From Coriobacteriales bacterium (lineage in GTDB: Bacteria > Actinomycetota > Coriobacteriia > Coriobacteriales > JAEZZM01): DNA of 6,711 bases. Shown here in pieces: positions 6,695 to 6,711 of the stretch. Under the pieces are notes generated by a model that did not search any database, was not told the DNA's origin, and worked only from the letters and a program-made list of their open reading frames with translations. Numbering within the stretch: the stretch's first letter is position 1; each line of letters opens with the position of its first letter. The translations under genes and the position numbers were made by a program. The stretch is from the NCBI GenBank assembly GCA_029983705.1, contig JASBYZ010000082.1:1-6711 (forward strand), in the 5' to 3' direction.

Positions 6695-6711
6695 ATGCAA
6701 GATAGCATGAT
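6695..6711 (+). CDS. Start of a further gene, truncated by the window edge
   Basis: An ATG with a strong ribosome binding site opens a frame reading MQDSM before the window ends. Too little is present to name a product. The gap from the rsmB-like gene is 47 nt with no convincing terminator, so the gene may belong to the same transcript. In Firmicutes the gene after rsmB is often rlmN, and in many Actinobacteria it is rpe, but nothing visible here supports either. Confidence 0.55.

Overview
The window holds a compact block of housekeeping genes, all on the + strand, with a truncated S-adenosylmethionine (SAM) riboswitch leader at its left edge. The order is: SAM-I riboswitch (5' end missing), metK, priA, def, fmt, rsmB-like, and the first codons of one more gene. 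There is no non-coding stretch over 300 bases. I see no mobile element, CRISPR array, tRNA or rRNA, and no essential gene looks broken.

Organism: moderately low-GC DNA (low 40s percent by eye). A metK-priA-fmt-rsmB order is typical of Actinobacteria, while a contiguous priA-def-fmt-rsmB order is typical of Firmicutes. This combination, the extra loop in MetK and the unusual SAM-binding motif of the RsmB-like protein suggest a low-GC member of the Coriobacteriia (Atopobium/Fannyhessea-like). That is inference from recall, and a Firmicute is not excluded.

Layout: positions 1-142 are the 3' part of a SAM-I aptamer and its expression platform. The platform has a perfect 9-bp antiterminator (74-82 with 105-113) that competes with an intrinsic terminator (110-135 plus a run of seven T). 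metK follows from a GTG at 159. priA starts at a TTG inside the last codons of metK. def follows after 21 nt. fmt begins immediately after the def stop codon. The rsmB-like gene overlaps fmt by 4 nt (GTGA). A 47-nt gap with a good ribosome binding site then leads to the ATG of a gene cut by the window edge.

How the genes work together: MetK makes SAM from methionine and ATP, and the leader senses SAM. Fmt formylates Met-tRNAi and Def removes the formyl group from new proteins, so both act at the start of translation. The RsmB-like enzyme uses SAM to methylate rRNA. PriA restarts stalled replication forks and is the functional outlier. The tight spacing implies that the SAM switch may control all five genes. 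That regulatory arrangement, rather than any new protein family, is the most interesting feature here. I did not find a clearly undescribed system.
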